From Caldisericota bacterium (GTDB taxonomy: Bacteria; Caldisericota; Caldisericia; Caldisericales; Caldisericaceae), in contig JAUXIC010000002.1 in assembly GCA_030621215.1 (NCBI GenBank), forward strand, positions 1 to 58,029: a stretch of 58,029 nucleotides of DNA. Direction: 5' to 3'. Shown in pieces: positions 37,096 to 45,655 of the stretch. The stretch's first letter is position 1. Every line of letters starts with the position of its first letter. The notes beneath the pieces are model-generated. The model was not told where the DNA came from, made no database searches, and saw only the letters and a list, made by a program, of their open reading frames with translations. A program made the position numbers and the translations under genes.

Positions 37096-39507
37096 ATGAA
37101 AAAGACATTAATTTTAGCAGAGAAACCCTCAGTAGCGCGCGATATTGCTGACGCTTTAGGCGGGTTCTCAAATAAAAAAGATTATTTGGAAAGCGGGCAA
37201 TTTGTTCTGACATGGGCTTTAGGCCACCTTGTGACACTTTTTGAACCGGAAGATTATGACAAAAAATTAAAATTTTGGCAATTAGCTACATTGCCCATTA
37301 TTCCTGATGAATTTAAATTCAAATCTATCGAAAAGACGAAAAAAAGACTTACTTTAATTAAAAAACTTATAAAAAGAAGCGACATTGATGGCATAATAAA
37401 TGCGTGCGATGCAGGACGAGAAGGAGAACTTATTTTTAGAAACATTATCCACCTCATTTCGCCAGGTAAAAAAACATTAAAGAGACTCTGGCTTTCTGCC
37501 ATGACTGAGGAAGAGATTTTAAAGGGTTTTGCGCATTTGTACAATTCGAAGGAATTTGATTCATTGGGAACAGCTGCGCTGCTACGGATGGAAAGCGACT
37601 GGCTCACGGGGATTAATGCGACAAGAGCTTTTACGAGGAGATGGGGCGCAGGAGAGATTCTTTCACTTGGCCGTGTGCAAACACCTACATTGAGTATTCT
37701 TTGCAGTAGAGAGCAGGTAATAAAAAACTTTAAGAAAGAGCAGTATTTTGAACTGGAAGGAATATTTACGGAAAAGAATATCTCATATAAAGGTACCCGT
37801 ATCGATAAAAAAGGCAACACACGTATAAAAATGAAGAAAGAAGCGTCAACTCTATTGGAAAAGGTAAAAGGAAAAGAGGGTAAAGTATTAAATATCAAAA
37901 GAAGTGAAAAGAAGAAACCTCACCCCCTTCTTTATGATCTTACAGAGCTTCAAAGGGATGCTAACAGGCGTTTTGGCTACTCTGCCAAAATGACTTTAAA
38001 TATTGCTCAAAGGCTTTATGAAAGCAAAAAACTTATTACGTATCCAAGAACGGACAGCAGGTATTTGCCTAAATCAATGGTTTCTGAAATGGAGAAGATC
38101 ATAAAAGGAATTTGTGTTGGCCCGTATGAGCAATTTATTGAGAAAATTCTTTCAAAGGCAATCAAGCTTGATTCAAGAGTAGTCAACGATAAAGGCGTAA
38201 CTGACCATTTTGCAATTATTCCTACCGGTAAAGTACCTGTATTTTCACAGCTAAACAAAGAGGAGCACAATATTTTTGACCTTGTGGCAAAGAGATTTTT
38301 GTCTGTATTCTTTTCGTACGCTGTTGTTGAAGGGCTCTCTTTTAAAACTGTTGTTGAAAAAGAACTATTTAAAACTGAACTTTCAAGAATTAAAGAACCA
38401 GGTTGGATGATAGTGTACAATGCCCAGGAAAAAACTGTATTGGTAAATGTTGAAGAAGCAATGAAAGTTTTATTGGATAAAATAGATCTCCTTGAAAAAG
38501 AAACCCAACCTCCTGCCCGCTTTACCGACGCTACCATTCTTACTGCTATGGAAACAGCCGGCAAGCTTGTTGAAGACGAAGAGCTCCGAGAAGCTATGAA
38601 GGAAAGAGGATTAGGAACTCCCGCTACAAGAGCAAGCATTATAGAGCGGCTTATTGATGTGGGATATATAGAGCGGTCTGCTAAAAATCTTATCCCGCTG
38701 GATAAAGGAATGAGATTAATCGATCTGGTGATGGTAATTAGTGCTGGTGAAATTTTGGATCCGGCACTTACCGGCGAATGGGAAAAAAAGCTGCGGGATA
38801 TTGAAAAAGAAAATCTTCACCCGGATGAATTTATAACCGGCATAAAACAACTTACCTCTGCCATTGTAAAAAAAGTAAAGGATTATAAGGGTGACAGCAC
38901 TGTAGTCATAGGCGATGGCAAACCTATCGGCAAATGTCCGAAGTGTGGTGCCGATGTAGTAGAAACGGCAAAAGCGTTTTCTTGCGCTAATAGAGCTAAA
39001 AAAACCTGTGATTTTGTTATCTGGAAAAAGCTTGTAAATAAGGCAATAACAAAAGAGATTGTAGTGAAGCTGCTTAAAGGTGAAACGATACATATGAAAG
39101 GTTTTATTTCAAAAACGAGAAAGCGTTTTGATGCGGATATTGCTCTTGTTGACAATAAAGTCAGCTTCCTTTTTCCGGAGAGACAGAGGGATGAATTGCT
39201 GGACCCAACGCCTATCGGTAAATGCCCGAAGTGCGGTGCTGATATATTGGAAGGAAAAGAAACGTATTTTTGCTCCAAAAGGGATGAAGGATGCACTTTT
39301 TATATTAAAAAGCTGCTGGGCAATAAACGAATTACAAAGAATATTGTTGCAAATCTTCTTAATGACAAAAAAACAGAGCTTATTACTGATTTCATATCAA
39401 AAAAGGGAAAACCCTTTTCTGCTTTTTTGTATTTTGATAACAATTATAATGCGAGATTCGAGTTTGAAAACAAAAAGAGACCAAGAAGCAGCAGAAAAAA
39501 ACGATGA
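37096..39507 (+). CDS. topB: DNA topoisomerase III with two C-terminal zinc-ribbon modules
   Basis: TLILAEKPSVARDIADALGG, DAGREGELIFR, LITYPRTDSRYLP, two GKCPKCGAD... modules. Confidence 0.94.
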   Translation: MKKTLILAEKPSVARDIADALGGFSNKKDYLESGQFVLTWALGHLVTLFEPEDYDKKLKFWQLATLPIIPDEFKFKSIEKTKKRLTLIKKLIKRSDIDGIINACDAGREGELIFRNIIHLISPGKKTLKRLWLSAMTEEEILKGFAHLYNSKEFDSLGTAALLRMESDWLTGINATRAFTRRWGAGEILSLGRVQTPTLSILCSREQVIKNFKKEQYFELEGIFTEKNISYKGTRIDKKGNTRIKMKKEASTLLEKVKGKEGKVLNIKRSEKKKPHPLLYDLTELQRDANRRFGYSAKMTLNIAQRLYESKKLITYPRTDSRYLPKSMVSEMEKIIKGICVGPYEQFIEKILSKAIKLDSRVVNDKGVTDHFAIIPTGKVPVFSQLNKEEHNIFDLVAKRFLSVFFSYAVVEGLSFKTVVEKELFKTELSRIKEPGWMIVYNAQEKTVLVNVEEAMKVLLDKIDLLEKETQPPARFTDATILTAMETAGKLVEDEELREAMKERGLGTPATRASIIERLIDVGYIERSAKNLIPLDKGMRLIDLVMVISAGEILDPALTGEWEKKLRDIEKENLHPDEFITGIKQLTSAIVKKVKDYKGDSTVVIGDGKPIGKCPKCGADVVETAKAFSCANRAKKTCDFVIWKKLVNKAITKEIVVKLLKGETIHMKGFISKTRKRFDADIALVDNKVSFLFPERQRDELLDPTPIGKCPKCGADILEGKETYFCSKRDEGCTFYIKKLLGNKRITKNIVANLLNDKKTELITDFISKKGKPFSAFLYFDNNYNARFEFENKKRPRSSRKKR

Positions 39508-40037
39508 TAATTGTTGTTGCTGGCAATGGAAGTAATTCCGGGAAAACGACGTTTATACGGGTGATACTTTCTTTGTATCCTGATACATTTGATGTGATAA
39601 AACTTACCCCGTCTGATAAACTTAAAAGCACTATTGTGATTGATAGAGAAGAGCTTTTAAAAGACGGTAAGGATTCAGCGTTTTTTGTGTGCGAAGGCGC
39701 AGGGAAAGTGGTTTGGATCCATGGGAAGGTGAAAGATATAGGTTCTTTGTTAAAATCTTCTCTTGCGCAACTCGGAGATAATATAATTATCGAAGGAAAC
39801 AGCGCTCTTAGGTACATAAAACCAGATTTGACGTTTTTTATTACAAGAGAACCTGGTAGTACAGTTAGCAAGAGTGCTGCGTTTGCAGAAAGTAAGGCGG
39901 ATTACATTATTTTAAATAAAACTTCTGTAAATTACAGTAGAAGCGGTAATATCCTGAATATTTCTCTTCCCGGAGCTTTAGCTGACCCGGGTAAATTTGC
40001 TGATGAATTTAACAAAATTCTACGAAAATTTAAATAA
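39504..40037 (+). CDS. P-loop NTPase, MobB-like
   Basis: MIIVVAGNGSNSGKTTFIRVIL, IIIEGNSALRYIKPDLTFFITREPG; overlaps topB stop by 4 nt. Confidence 0.55.
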   Translation: MIIVVAGNGSNSGKTTFIRVILSLYPDTFDVIKLTPSDKLKSTIVIDREELLKDGKDSAFFVCEGAGKVVWIHGKVKDIGSLLKSSLAQLGDNIIIEGNSALRYIKPDLTFFITREPGSTVSKSAAFAESKADYIILNKTSVNYSRSGNILNISLPGALADPGKFADEFNKILRKFK

Positions 40038-40066
40038 TTTATGTGAGGTTTAACAGCGGGGCATTA

Positions 40067-40720
40067 TTACATTTCTTTTATAATAATATTCCCAATAATA
40101 TCTGCTGCCTCTGAGATTCTGTCCGCAGAGTTGCTTATATGCCTGTATACTTCCCTTACCTTAAAGATATAATGAAAATCTGAATTTTCGAATAGTTCAA
40201 TCACTGCTTCACGATATGTTTCCTCTATTTCATTTTCGATGGTTTTGGCAGCAATGATATTGTTGTTTACGAGTTGTTTATTTTCGGATAGTTTGCTTAC
40301 AGCGTAATTAATATGTGTAACGCCTCTTGAGAATTTTTCGATCATTTTTTTTAGGTAAAAATTTGGGTAGATATTATATGCTATCATTTCTTCAGCCGTG
40401 TTTAGCGAGTAGTCCAGCATATCATCTATTATACTGGATAAAGTAAATATGTCTTGCCTGTCAAAAGGCGTAATGAAGCTTTTATTAAGCTCATTAATTA
40501 GTTCTCTCCTTGCCTTATCTCCTTCTTCTTCTACCCTTTTAATCTGAATTTTCAAATTGTGTCTGAGTATATCATGATCAGACACTTTTTTGTCTACACC
40601 CATGAATTTATTGAGAAGGTTTGTTCCTTCTACTGTAAGATCTCCCTGTTTTTTTATCAGGGTATAAAAAGAATCAGATTTTTTAAAAATAGAACTCCAT
40701 AGTTTCATTTTCTTTTTCAC
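40067..40720 (-). CDS. DUF47 / PhoU-like Pit accessory protein
   Basis: EEEGDKARRELINELNKSFITPFDRQDIFTLSSIIDDMLDYSLNTAEEM. Confidence 0.9.
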   Translation of the reverse strand: MKKKMKLWSSIFKKSDSFYTLIKKQGDLTVEGTNLLNKFMGVDKKVSDHDILRHNLKIQIKRVEEEGDKARRELINELNKSFITPFDRQDIFTLSSIIDDMLDYSLNTAEEMIAYNIYPNFYLKKMIEKFSRGVTHINYAVSKLSENKQLVNNNIIAAKTIENEIEETYREAVIELFENSDFHYIFKVREVYRHISNSADRISEAADIIGNIIIKEM

Positions 40721-40733
40721 TCTCCTGTATAGT

Positions 40734-41732
40734 TTAAAACATTTTTTCTAAAATCAAAGTAATACAATATGAAAGTAAAATAGAAGCAGGTATTGTAATG
40801 ATCCATACGAAGAGTAGATTTTTTACTATATTCCATTTCACGGAATATGGTTTTTCTCCTGTTCCTATACCTATAACTCCCATATTTAATGTTTCTGTGC
40901 TGCTTATCGGTAATCCCAACTGTGCAAAGGACAGTACTATAACAGACGTAATCAGCTGGGCAGAAGAAGTTTGTTTTGGTTTAGAGCGCATGATGCGAAA
41001 GCCTGCAGTAGTAGCTACATTTTCCCCAAAAAGCAGAGTGCCTGCTACAAATATGGCTGCCAAAGCAAGAATAATCCATGGGTCTTTCGCGTTAGCTGCT
41101 ATTTTCGTATGAGTTACATATGCCGCCATATATATCAGGCTTAATGTTTTTTCTGCATCATTTGCTCCATAGCCCATAACGAGCAACACGGATGTAAAAA
41201 CCTGCAGTATTTTAAAATATATAGATGTTCTTGGTGGGGCTTTACACAATATTGAGTTTATTAATTTTATCAAAAGAAATCCCGCAGCAAAGCTTATTAG
41301 TATAGATATTATTAATGCTCCTAATATTCTATATACCTCGGGCCTGTTTATCTTGTCCGCAAATTTTGTTGCTATTCCTCCGCCTATAAGCGCACCAAGG
41401 AATGCGTAGGATATGCTTACCGGGTATTTTATTTTTTGTGCTATGATGACCCATATGATTGTAGAAATTAGAGTGCCATAAAGTAATTGCATGTTTATGT
41501 ATTCTAAGGGAAGTATTTTTGTCCCTAATGTTTTTACTATGGCTGTGCCAAAAATGAACGGGGCAAGAAACATACTTATAAAAATTATTACTACGGCAAA
41601 TATAGGGCGAATAAAATTAGAGGATACGATGGATCCTAAAAGTGTTCCGCCGTTATTTGCGCCCATAATAAACTGAAAAATTAGCGCAAAACCCATAAAA
41701 ATTAAAAAATTTATATTCATTGTATGTTCCAT
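40734..41732 (-). CDS. pit: Inorganic phosphate transporter, PiT family
   Basis: MGANNGGTLLGSIVSSN, GYGANDAEKTLSLI, LPISSTETLNMGVIGIG. Confidence 0.92.
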   Translation of the reverse strand: MEHTMNINFLIFMGFALIFQFIMGANNGGTLLGSIVSSNFIRPIFAVVIIFISMFLAPFIFGTAIVKTLGTKILPLEYINMQLLYGTLISTIIWVIIAQKIKYPVSISYAFLGALIGGGIATKFADKINRPEVYRILGALIISILISFAAGFLLIKLINSILCKAPPRTSIYFKILQVFTSVLLVMGYGANDAEKTLSLIYMAAYVTHTKIAANAKDPWIILALAAIFVAGTLLFGENVATTAGFRIMRSKPKQTSSAQLITSVIVLSFAQLGLPISSTETLNMGVIGIGTGEKPYSVKWNIVKNLLFVWIITIPASILLSYCITLILEKMF

Positions 41733-41739
41733 GGCTACA

Positions 41740-41768
41740 ATATTAGCATATTTTTAATTTTATGTAAA
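41740..41768 (-). promoter_or_regulatory. Promoter TTTACA-17-TAATAT directly abutting the pit start codon
   Basis: -35 41763-41768; -10 41740-41745; ATG at 41732. Confidence 0.45.
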
Positions 41769-41847
41769 TGTTTAAAAAATATTTTATCAAATTTTTGATC
41801 TCCAGTTTGAATTTAGTTTCATTTTATCTATAATATTTTTTGCTCAG

Positions 41848-41876
41848 TTGACAAAATTTTCCTAATTACCTATAAT
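41848..41876 (+). promoter_or_regulatory. Promoter of sugar ABC transporter operon, TTGACA-17-TATAAT
   Basis: -35 41848-41853; -10 41871-41876. Confidence 0.7.
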
Positions 41877-41902
41877 AAAATGTATTTTGAAAGGAGATAG
41901 GA

Positions 41903-42859
41903 ATGACTGATGAAGTTGTCCTAAAAAGAAGAAAACGCTTAAGATCTGTTAAGGAGTTTTTGACTGGATATCTGTTTATTTCGCCTGCTGTGCTTGTTCT
42001 TTCAATCTTTGTAATTTTCCCTTCAATATTTGTCTTTTATATTAGCACCTTGGATTGGAATATGATCGGGCCAAAGTACTTTATCGGGTTAACCAATTTT
42101 GTAAACATTCTTTTCAAATCTCCCTATTCTACTGAGTTTTGGGGCTCTGTTCTCGTTACTGTGAAATATGTTACCTTAAGTGTGCCTTTGCAGATAAGTA
42201 TTGCACTTATTTTGGCTTTATTGCTTATGCGTCCTATTAAATTCCGAAGTTTTTTTAGGCTTGGTATTTTTATTTCTTATGTGACGCCATTGGTCGCAAC
42301 ATCCATTGTGTGGATGTGGATATTCCATCCTGACTATGGATTTTTAAATTCTTTTTTGCGGTTGTTGCATTTACCGACATCTATGTGGCTGTTAGGTTCT
42401 CCTTCTGCTCTTATTTCCCTTGTTATATACACTACCTGGCATGCAATTGGGTTTTCTACAATTCTCTTCATGGCTGGACTTACTGGAGTGCCAACAGAAC
42501 TGCAGGAAGCAGCTCGTATTGATGGAGCAAATGCAAATGGAGTTTTTTGGCATATTACCTGGCCTATGCTTTCCCCGACAACCTTCTTTATTCTCGTCAT
42601 TTCTATGATCGGGGCTTTTAAGATGTTTACCCCTGTTTTTGTTATGACACGTGGCGGGCCTTATTACACGACTGCTACAACCGGTTATTACCTATATGTT
42701 AAAGCTTTTGAAGATTGGGCGGCAGGGTATGCAAGCGCAGTAGCTGTAATGTTGTTTTTGTTTATATTTGCGCTTACGTTGCTCAATATCAAATTTACAG
42801 GGAGGAAAGTTTTTTATGCAGGGGAACAATCCCGGGGAGAAGGAAATGAAACGGCTTAA
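41903..42859 (+). CDS. Carbohydrate ABC transporter permease (MalF/UgpA-like)
   Basis: GYLFISPAVLVLSIFVIFPSIFVFYIS, EAARIDGANANGVFWHITWPMLSPTTFF. Confidence 0.93.
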   Translation: MTDEVVLKRRKRLRSVKEFLTGYLFISPAVLVLSIFVIFPSIFVFYISTLDWNMIGPKYFIGLTNFVNILFKSPYSTEFWGSVLVTVKYVTLSVPLQISIALILALLLMRPIKFRSFFRLGIFISYVTPLVATSIVWMWIFHPDYGFLNSFLRLLHLPTSMWLLGSPSALISLVIYTTWHAIGFSTILFMAGLTGVPTELQEAARIDGANANGVFWHITWPMLSPTTFFILVISMIGAFKMFTPVFVMTRGGPYYTTATTGYYLYVKAFEDWAAGYASAVAVMLFLFIFALTLLNIKFTGRKVFYAGEQSRGEGNETA

Positions 42860-43688
42860 GAATATTAAATTATCTAATGTCCTTACATACGCTGCTCTTA
42901 CTATTGTTTTGATATTTACCGCTTTTCCATTTTACTGGATGGTTGCTTCTTCATTGAATAGACCGGAAACATTGTTTGCTTTTCCACCCAAGCTTATACC
43001 TGATTTCTATTTTCAAAATTATATCGATATGTGGAATAATGCGCCTGGCGGGATATCCTGGTGGCGATATATCGGAAATACTGTTTTTATTGCAGGAACT
43101 ACAACAATACTTTCTGTATTCAATTCTTCCCTTGCTGGTTTTGCGTTTGCAAAACTTAAATTTCCTCTCCGTAATAAAATTTTTATTTTACTACTTGGCC
43201 TTCTGATGATTCCAGGCGAAATGCTTCTTATTCCCAATTACGTAATTTTGAAAAATTTGCACTGGCTCAATACATACCAGGCAATGATTATACCCTGGTG
43301 TGCCAGCGTATTTGGCATATTCCTTACGAGACAATTTTTTAAAACGATTCCTCAGGAACTGTGGGAAGCAGCGCAGGTAGACGGTTGCTCTATTGGGAGA
43401 TATTTCTTTGCTGTTGCAGTTCCCCTTGCAAAGCCCACTCTTTTAACACTTGCTCTATTTGTGTTTTTAGGCAGTTGGAATGCGTTTCTCTGGCCGTTAA
43501 TTGTTGCAACGGATTATGCGATTATGCCGCTTGAAGTTGCCTTAAATTCTTTTCTCGGCTCAGAAGGTACCGAATGGGGATTGTTGACTGCTGCCTCTAC
43601 GATGGTGACGGCTCCGGTACTGATACTCTTTCTCATTTTCCAGAGGCAGTTTATAGAGGGTATATCGCGGGGCGCAATAAAAGGTTAA
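42816..43688 (+). CDS. Carbohydrate ABC transporter permease (MalG/UgpE-like); start 42816 or 42846
   Basis: FPFYWMVASSLNRPETLFAFPPKLIP, ELWEAAQVDGCSIGRYFFAVAVPLAKPTLLTLALFVFLGSWNAFLWPL. Confidence 0.93.
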   Translation: MQGNNPGEKEMKRLKNIKLSNVLTYAALTIVLIFTAFPFYWMVASSLNRPETLFAFPPKLIPDFYFQNYIDMWNNAPGGISWWRYIGNTVFIAGTTTILSVFNSSLAGFAFAKLKFPLRNKIFILLLGLLMIPGEMLLIPNYVILKNLHWLNTYQAMIIPWCASVFGIFLTRQFFKTIPQELWEAAQVDGCSIGRYFFAVAVPLAKPTLLTLALFVFLGSWNAFLWPLIVATDYAIMPLEVALNSFLGSEGTEWGLLTAASTMVTAPVLILFLIFQRQFIEGISRGAIKG

Positions 43689-43723
43689 TTACTTTTGTTT
43701 TTAAAATAAAAAGGAGGTGTTAC

Positions 43724-45385
43724 ATGAAAAAGGTTATCGTACTTATGGTTGCATTTTTTCTTCTTGGCACAATTTTAGTGCCTATAACAAGAATTAATGC
43801 AGAAGATGTGACGGCTGTTAAGATTTACATTGATAAATCTACAGCCTATGTGAACGGTAAGGCAACGACTTTGGATCAACCGCCAGTTATTATGAACAAC
43901 AGGACGATGGTGCCTATTCGTTTTGTAAGTGAAACAATGGGAGCTACGGTAGATTGGTCTAATGAGGAGAGAAAAGTTACCATTACGATGGGGGAAAACA
44001 TCGCTATATTAAAAATTGATGATGTAAAAGCCCAGGCTAATGGTTACGATGTGTACCTTGATTCTGCTCCAACTATTATTGTAAAAACATCAAGAACTGT
44101 GGTACCTGTGAGATTTGTTGCTGAAACGCTGGGAATGGAAGTAACATGGAACGGGACAGAGAGATCTGTCTTAATTAAACATTCTCCCGACTGGCAGCCA
44201 GTAGAAGTTAGTTTCTGGCACGCGATGAACTATACACAAGGCGAGGTTCTCGACTCCTTGATTAAAGAGTATAATGCTACTCACCCGAGGACAGAGATAC
44301 AGGGTACAGCGTTTTCGAGCTACAATCCGCTGCAGCAGAAAACTATTGCAGCTATTGCCGGAGGAAACCCACCTGTTCTCACACAGGCTTATGAAAACTG
44401 GGTAGCTGAATATATTACAGGCGGGTACCTTACTCCGATAGAAATATTTGTCAATGGTGCAAATGGATTATTGAAGAGTGACAGGGAAGATTTCTTTGAA
44501 AATATGTGGGCAAACGGGTATCTTCCTGATGGCAAAATGTGGATGCTTCCTTTCAATAAGAGCAACATTGTAATGTACTACAATGTTGACATGCTGGAAG
44601 AAAATGGTATTGCTGTTCCGAAGACCTGGGACGAATTTGAAGAAGCATGCGAACTGCTTACCAAAGAAGACGGCAGTCAATGGGGATGTTCTTATAGCCC
44701 TTCAGTAGATCTGTGGTATGCGCGCGTATATGAGTATGGCGGAGAGGTTCTTTCAAAAGACAACAAGAAGGTTTTGTTTGATAAGACGTCGGGAGCACTC
44801 AATGCAACAATAGCAATGAACGATATGATACAAAATGGGTATATTCATGTTACCTCAGGGTACAACTATCAAACTGATTATGGTAACCAGAAATGTGCAT
44901 TTGTCTTTGCAAGTGTTGCCAGTTACTATTATATGAATAAAGCTGTAGGCGGCAGGTTTACTTTTGCCGAGGCACCTTTGCCAGCAGGGCCTGCAGGACA
45001 ACACTCTGTTATGTATGGGACAAATGTAGTTATATTTGGTTCGACTTCTTCTCAGGCTCAGCAGGATGGCGCCTGGGATTTTGTGAAATGGTTTACATCT
45101 CCAAGAAAGACTGCGCAATGGGCAATGGGTACGGGTTACTTACCTGTTAGAAAATCTTCTCTTGAACTTCCAGAAATGAAAGAGTTCCTTGCGAACCATC
45201 CAGAAGTACAAGCTGGTTATGACCAACTTGCAAACTGTGTTATGCAGCCTCCAATTTCTGCATGGAATAACTCAAGAAGAGACGTAGTTGCGGCACTCCA
45301 GAAAATTTACCTTGGTAAAATTTCTCCAGAAGATGGCCTTAAAGAGCTTGCTGTAAAGCTTAGAGCAAATATAGGCGAAAGATAA
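43724..45385 (+). CDS. Extracellular solute-binding protein fused C-terminal to two copper-amine-oxidase-N (stalk-type) domains
   Basis: Signal peptide; MVPIRFVSETMGATVDWSNEERKVTITMG and VVPVRFVAETLGMEVTWNGTERSVLIKHS; then SBP_bac_1-like VSFWHAMNYTQGEVLDSLIKEYN... Confidence 0.88.
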   Translation: MKKVIVLMVAFFLLGTILVPITRINAEDVTAVKIYIDKSTAYVNGKATTLDQPPVIMNNRTMVPIRFVSETMGATVDWSNEERKVTITMGENIAILKIDDVKAQANGYDVYLDSAPTIIVKTSRTVVPVRFVAETLGMEVTWNGTERSVLIKHSPDWQPVEVSFWHAMNYTQGEVLDSLIKEYNATHPRTEIQGTAFSSYNPLQQKTIAAIAGGNPPVLTQAYENWVAEYITGGYLTPIEIFVNGANGLLKSDREDFFENMWANGYLPDGKMWMLPFNKSNIVMYYNVDMLEENGIAVPKTWDEFEEACELLTKEDGSQWGCSYSPSVDLWYARVYEYGGEVLSKDNKKVLFDKTSGALNATIAMNDMIQNGYIHVTSGYNYQTDYGNQKCAFVFASVASYYYMNKAVGGRFTFAEAPLPAGPAGQHSVMYGTNVVIFGSTSSQAQQDGAWDFVKWFTSPRKTAQWAMGTGYLPVRKSSLELPEMKEFLANHPEVQAGYDQLANCVMQPPISAWNNSRRDVVAALQKIYLGKISPEDGLKELAVKLRANIGER

Positions 45386-45412
45386 GAGTATTTATATTAG
45401 AAGTGTAATTTC

Positions 45413-45440
45413 AAAGCCCCCGCTTTTGCGGGGGCTTTTG
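45413..45440 (+). terminator. Intrinsic terminator of the ABC transporter operon
   Basis: AAAGCCCCCGC-TTTT-GCGGGGGCTTTTG. Confidence 0.85.
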
Positions 45441-45457
45441 TCTTGGTTAACCATAAT

Positions 45458-45502
45458 CAAAAACGGTTAAAATGGTGCCTGGCACGAAATTAACCACTTT
45501 TG
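45458..45502. repeat. 45-nt imperfect inverted repeat, REP-like
   Basis: CAAAA-AC-GGTTAA-AATG-GTGCC-T-GGCAC-GAAA-TTAACC-AC-TTTTG, symmetric about 45480. Confidence 0.6.
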
Positions 45503-45518
45503 AATTTAGAGAAAACTC

Positions 45519-45546
45519 TTGACAAGCAGCGAATATTTTGTATAAC
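45519..45546 (+). promoter_or_regulatory. Promoter of tRNA-Val (and probably thrS), TTGACA-16-TATAAC
   Basis: -35 45519-45524; -10 45541-45546; tRNA begins 45560. Confidence 0.75.
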
Positions 45547-45559
45547 TGTATATAAATAA

Positions 45560-45634
45560 GGGCGGTTAGTTCAGAGGTAGAACGCTTCGTTGACACCGAA
45601 GAGGTCAGTGGTTCGACTCCACTATCGCCCACCA
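45560..45634 (+). tRNA. tRNA-Val (anticodon GAC), encoded ACCA end
   Basis: GGGCGGT acceptor pairs with ATCGCCC; anticodon arm CTTCG-TTGACAC-CGAAG; T arm AGTGG-TTCGACT-CCACT. Confidence 0.96.
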
Positions 45635-45655
45635 TTTGTTTTTATAGGAGGGCGA

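Noticed and set aside
37254-38639. Minus-strand ORFs 37254-37898 and 38016-38639
   Set aside because: Antisense to topB, which has clear family motifs in the plus frame.
45447-45635. Minus-strand ORF MVGDSGVEPLTSSVSTKRSTSELTAL...
   Set aside because: It is the reverse complement of tRNA-Val, a common spurious annotation.
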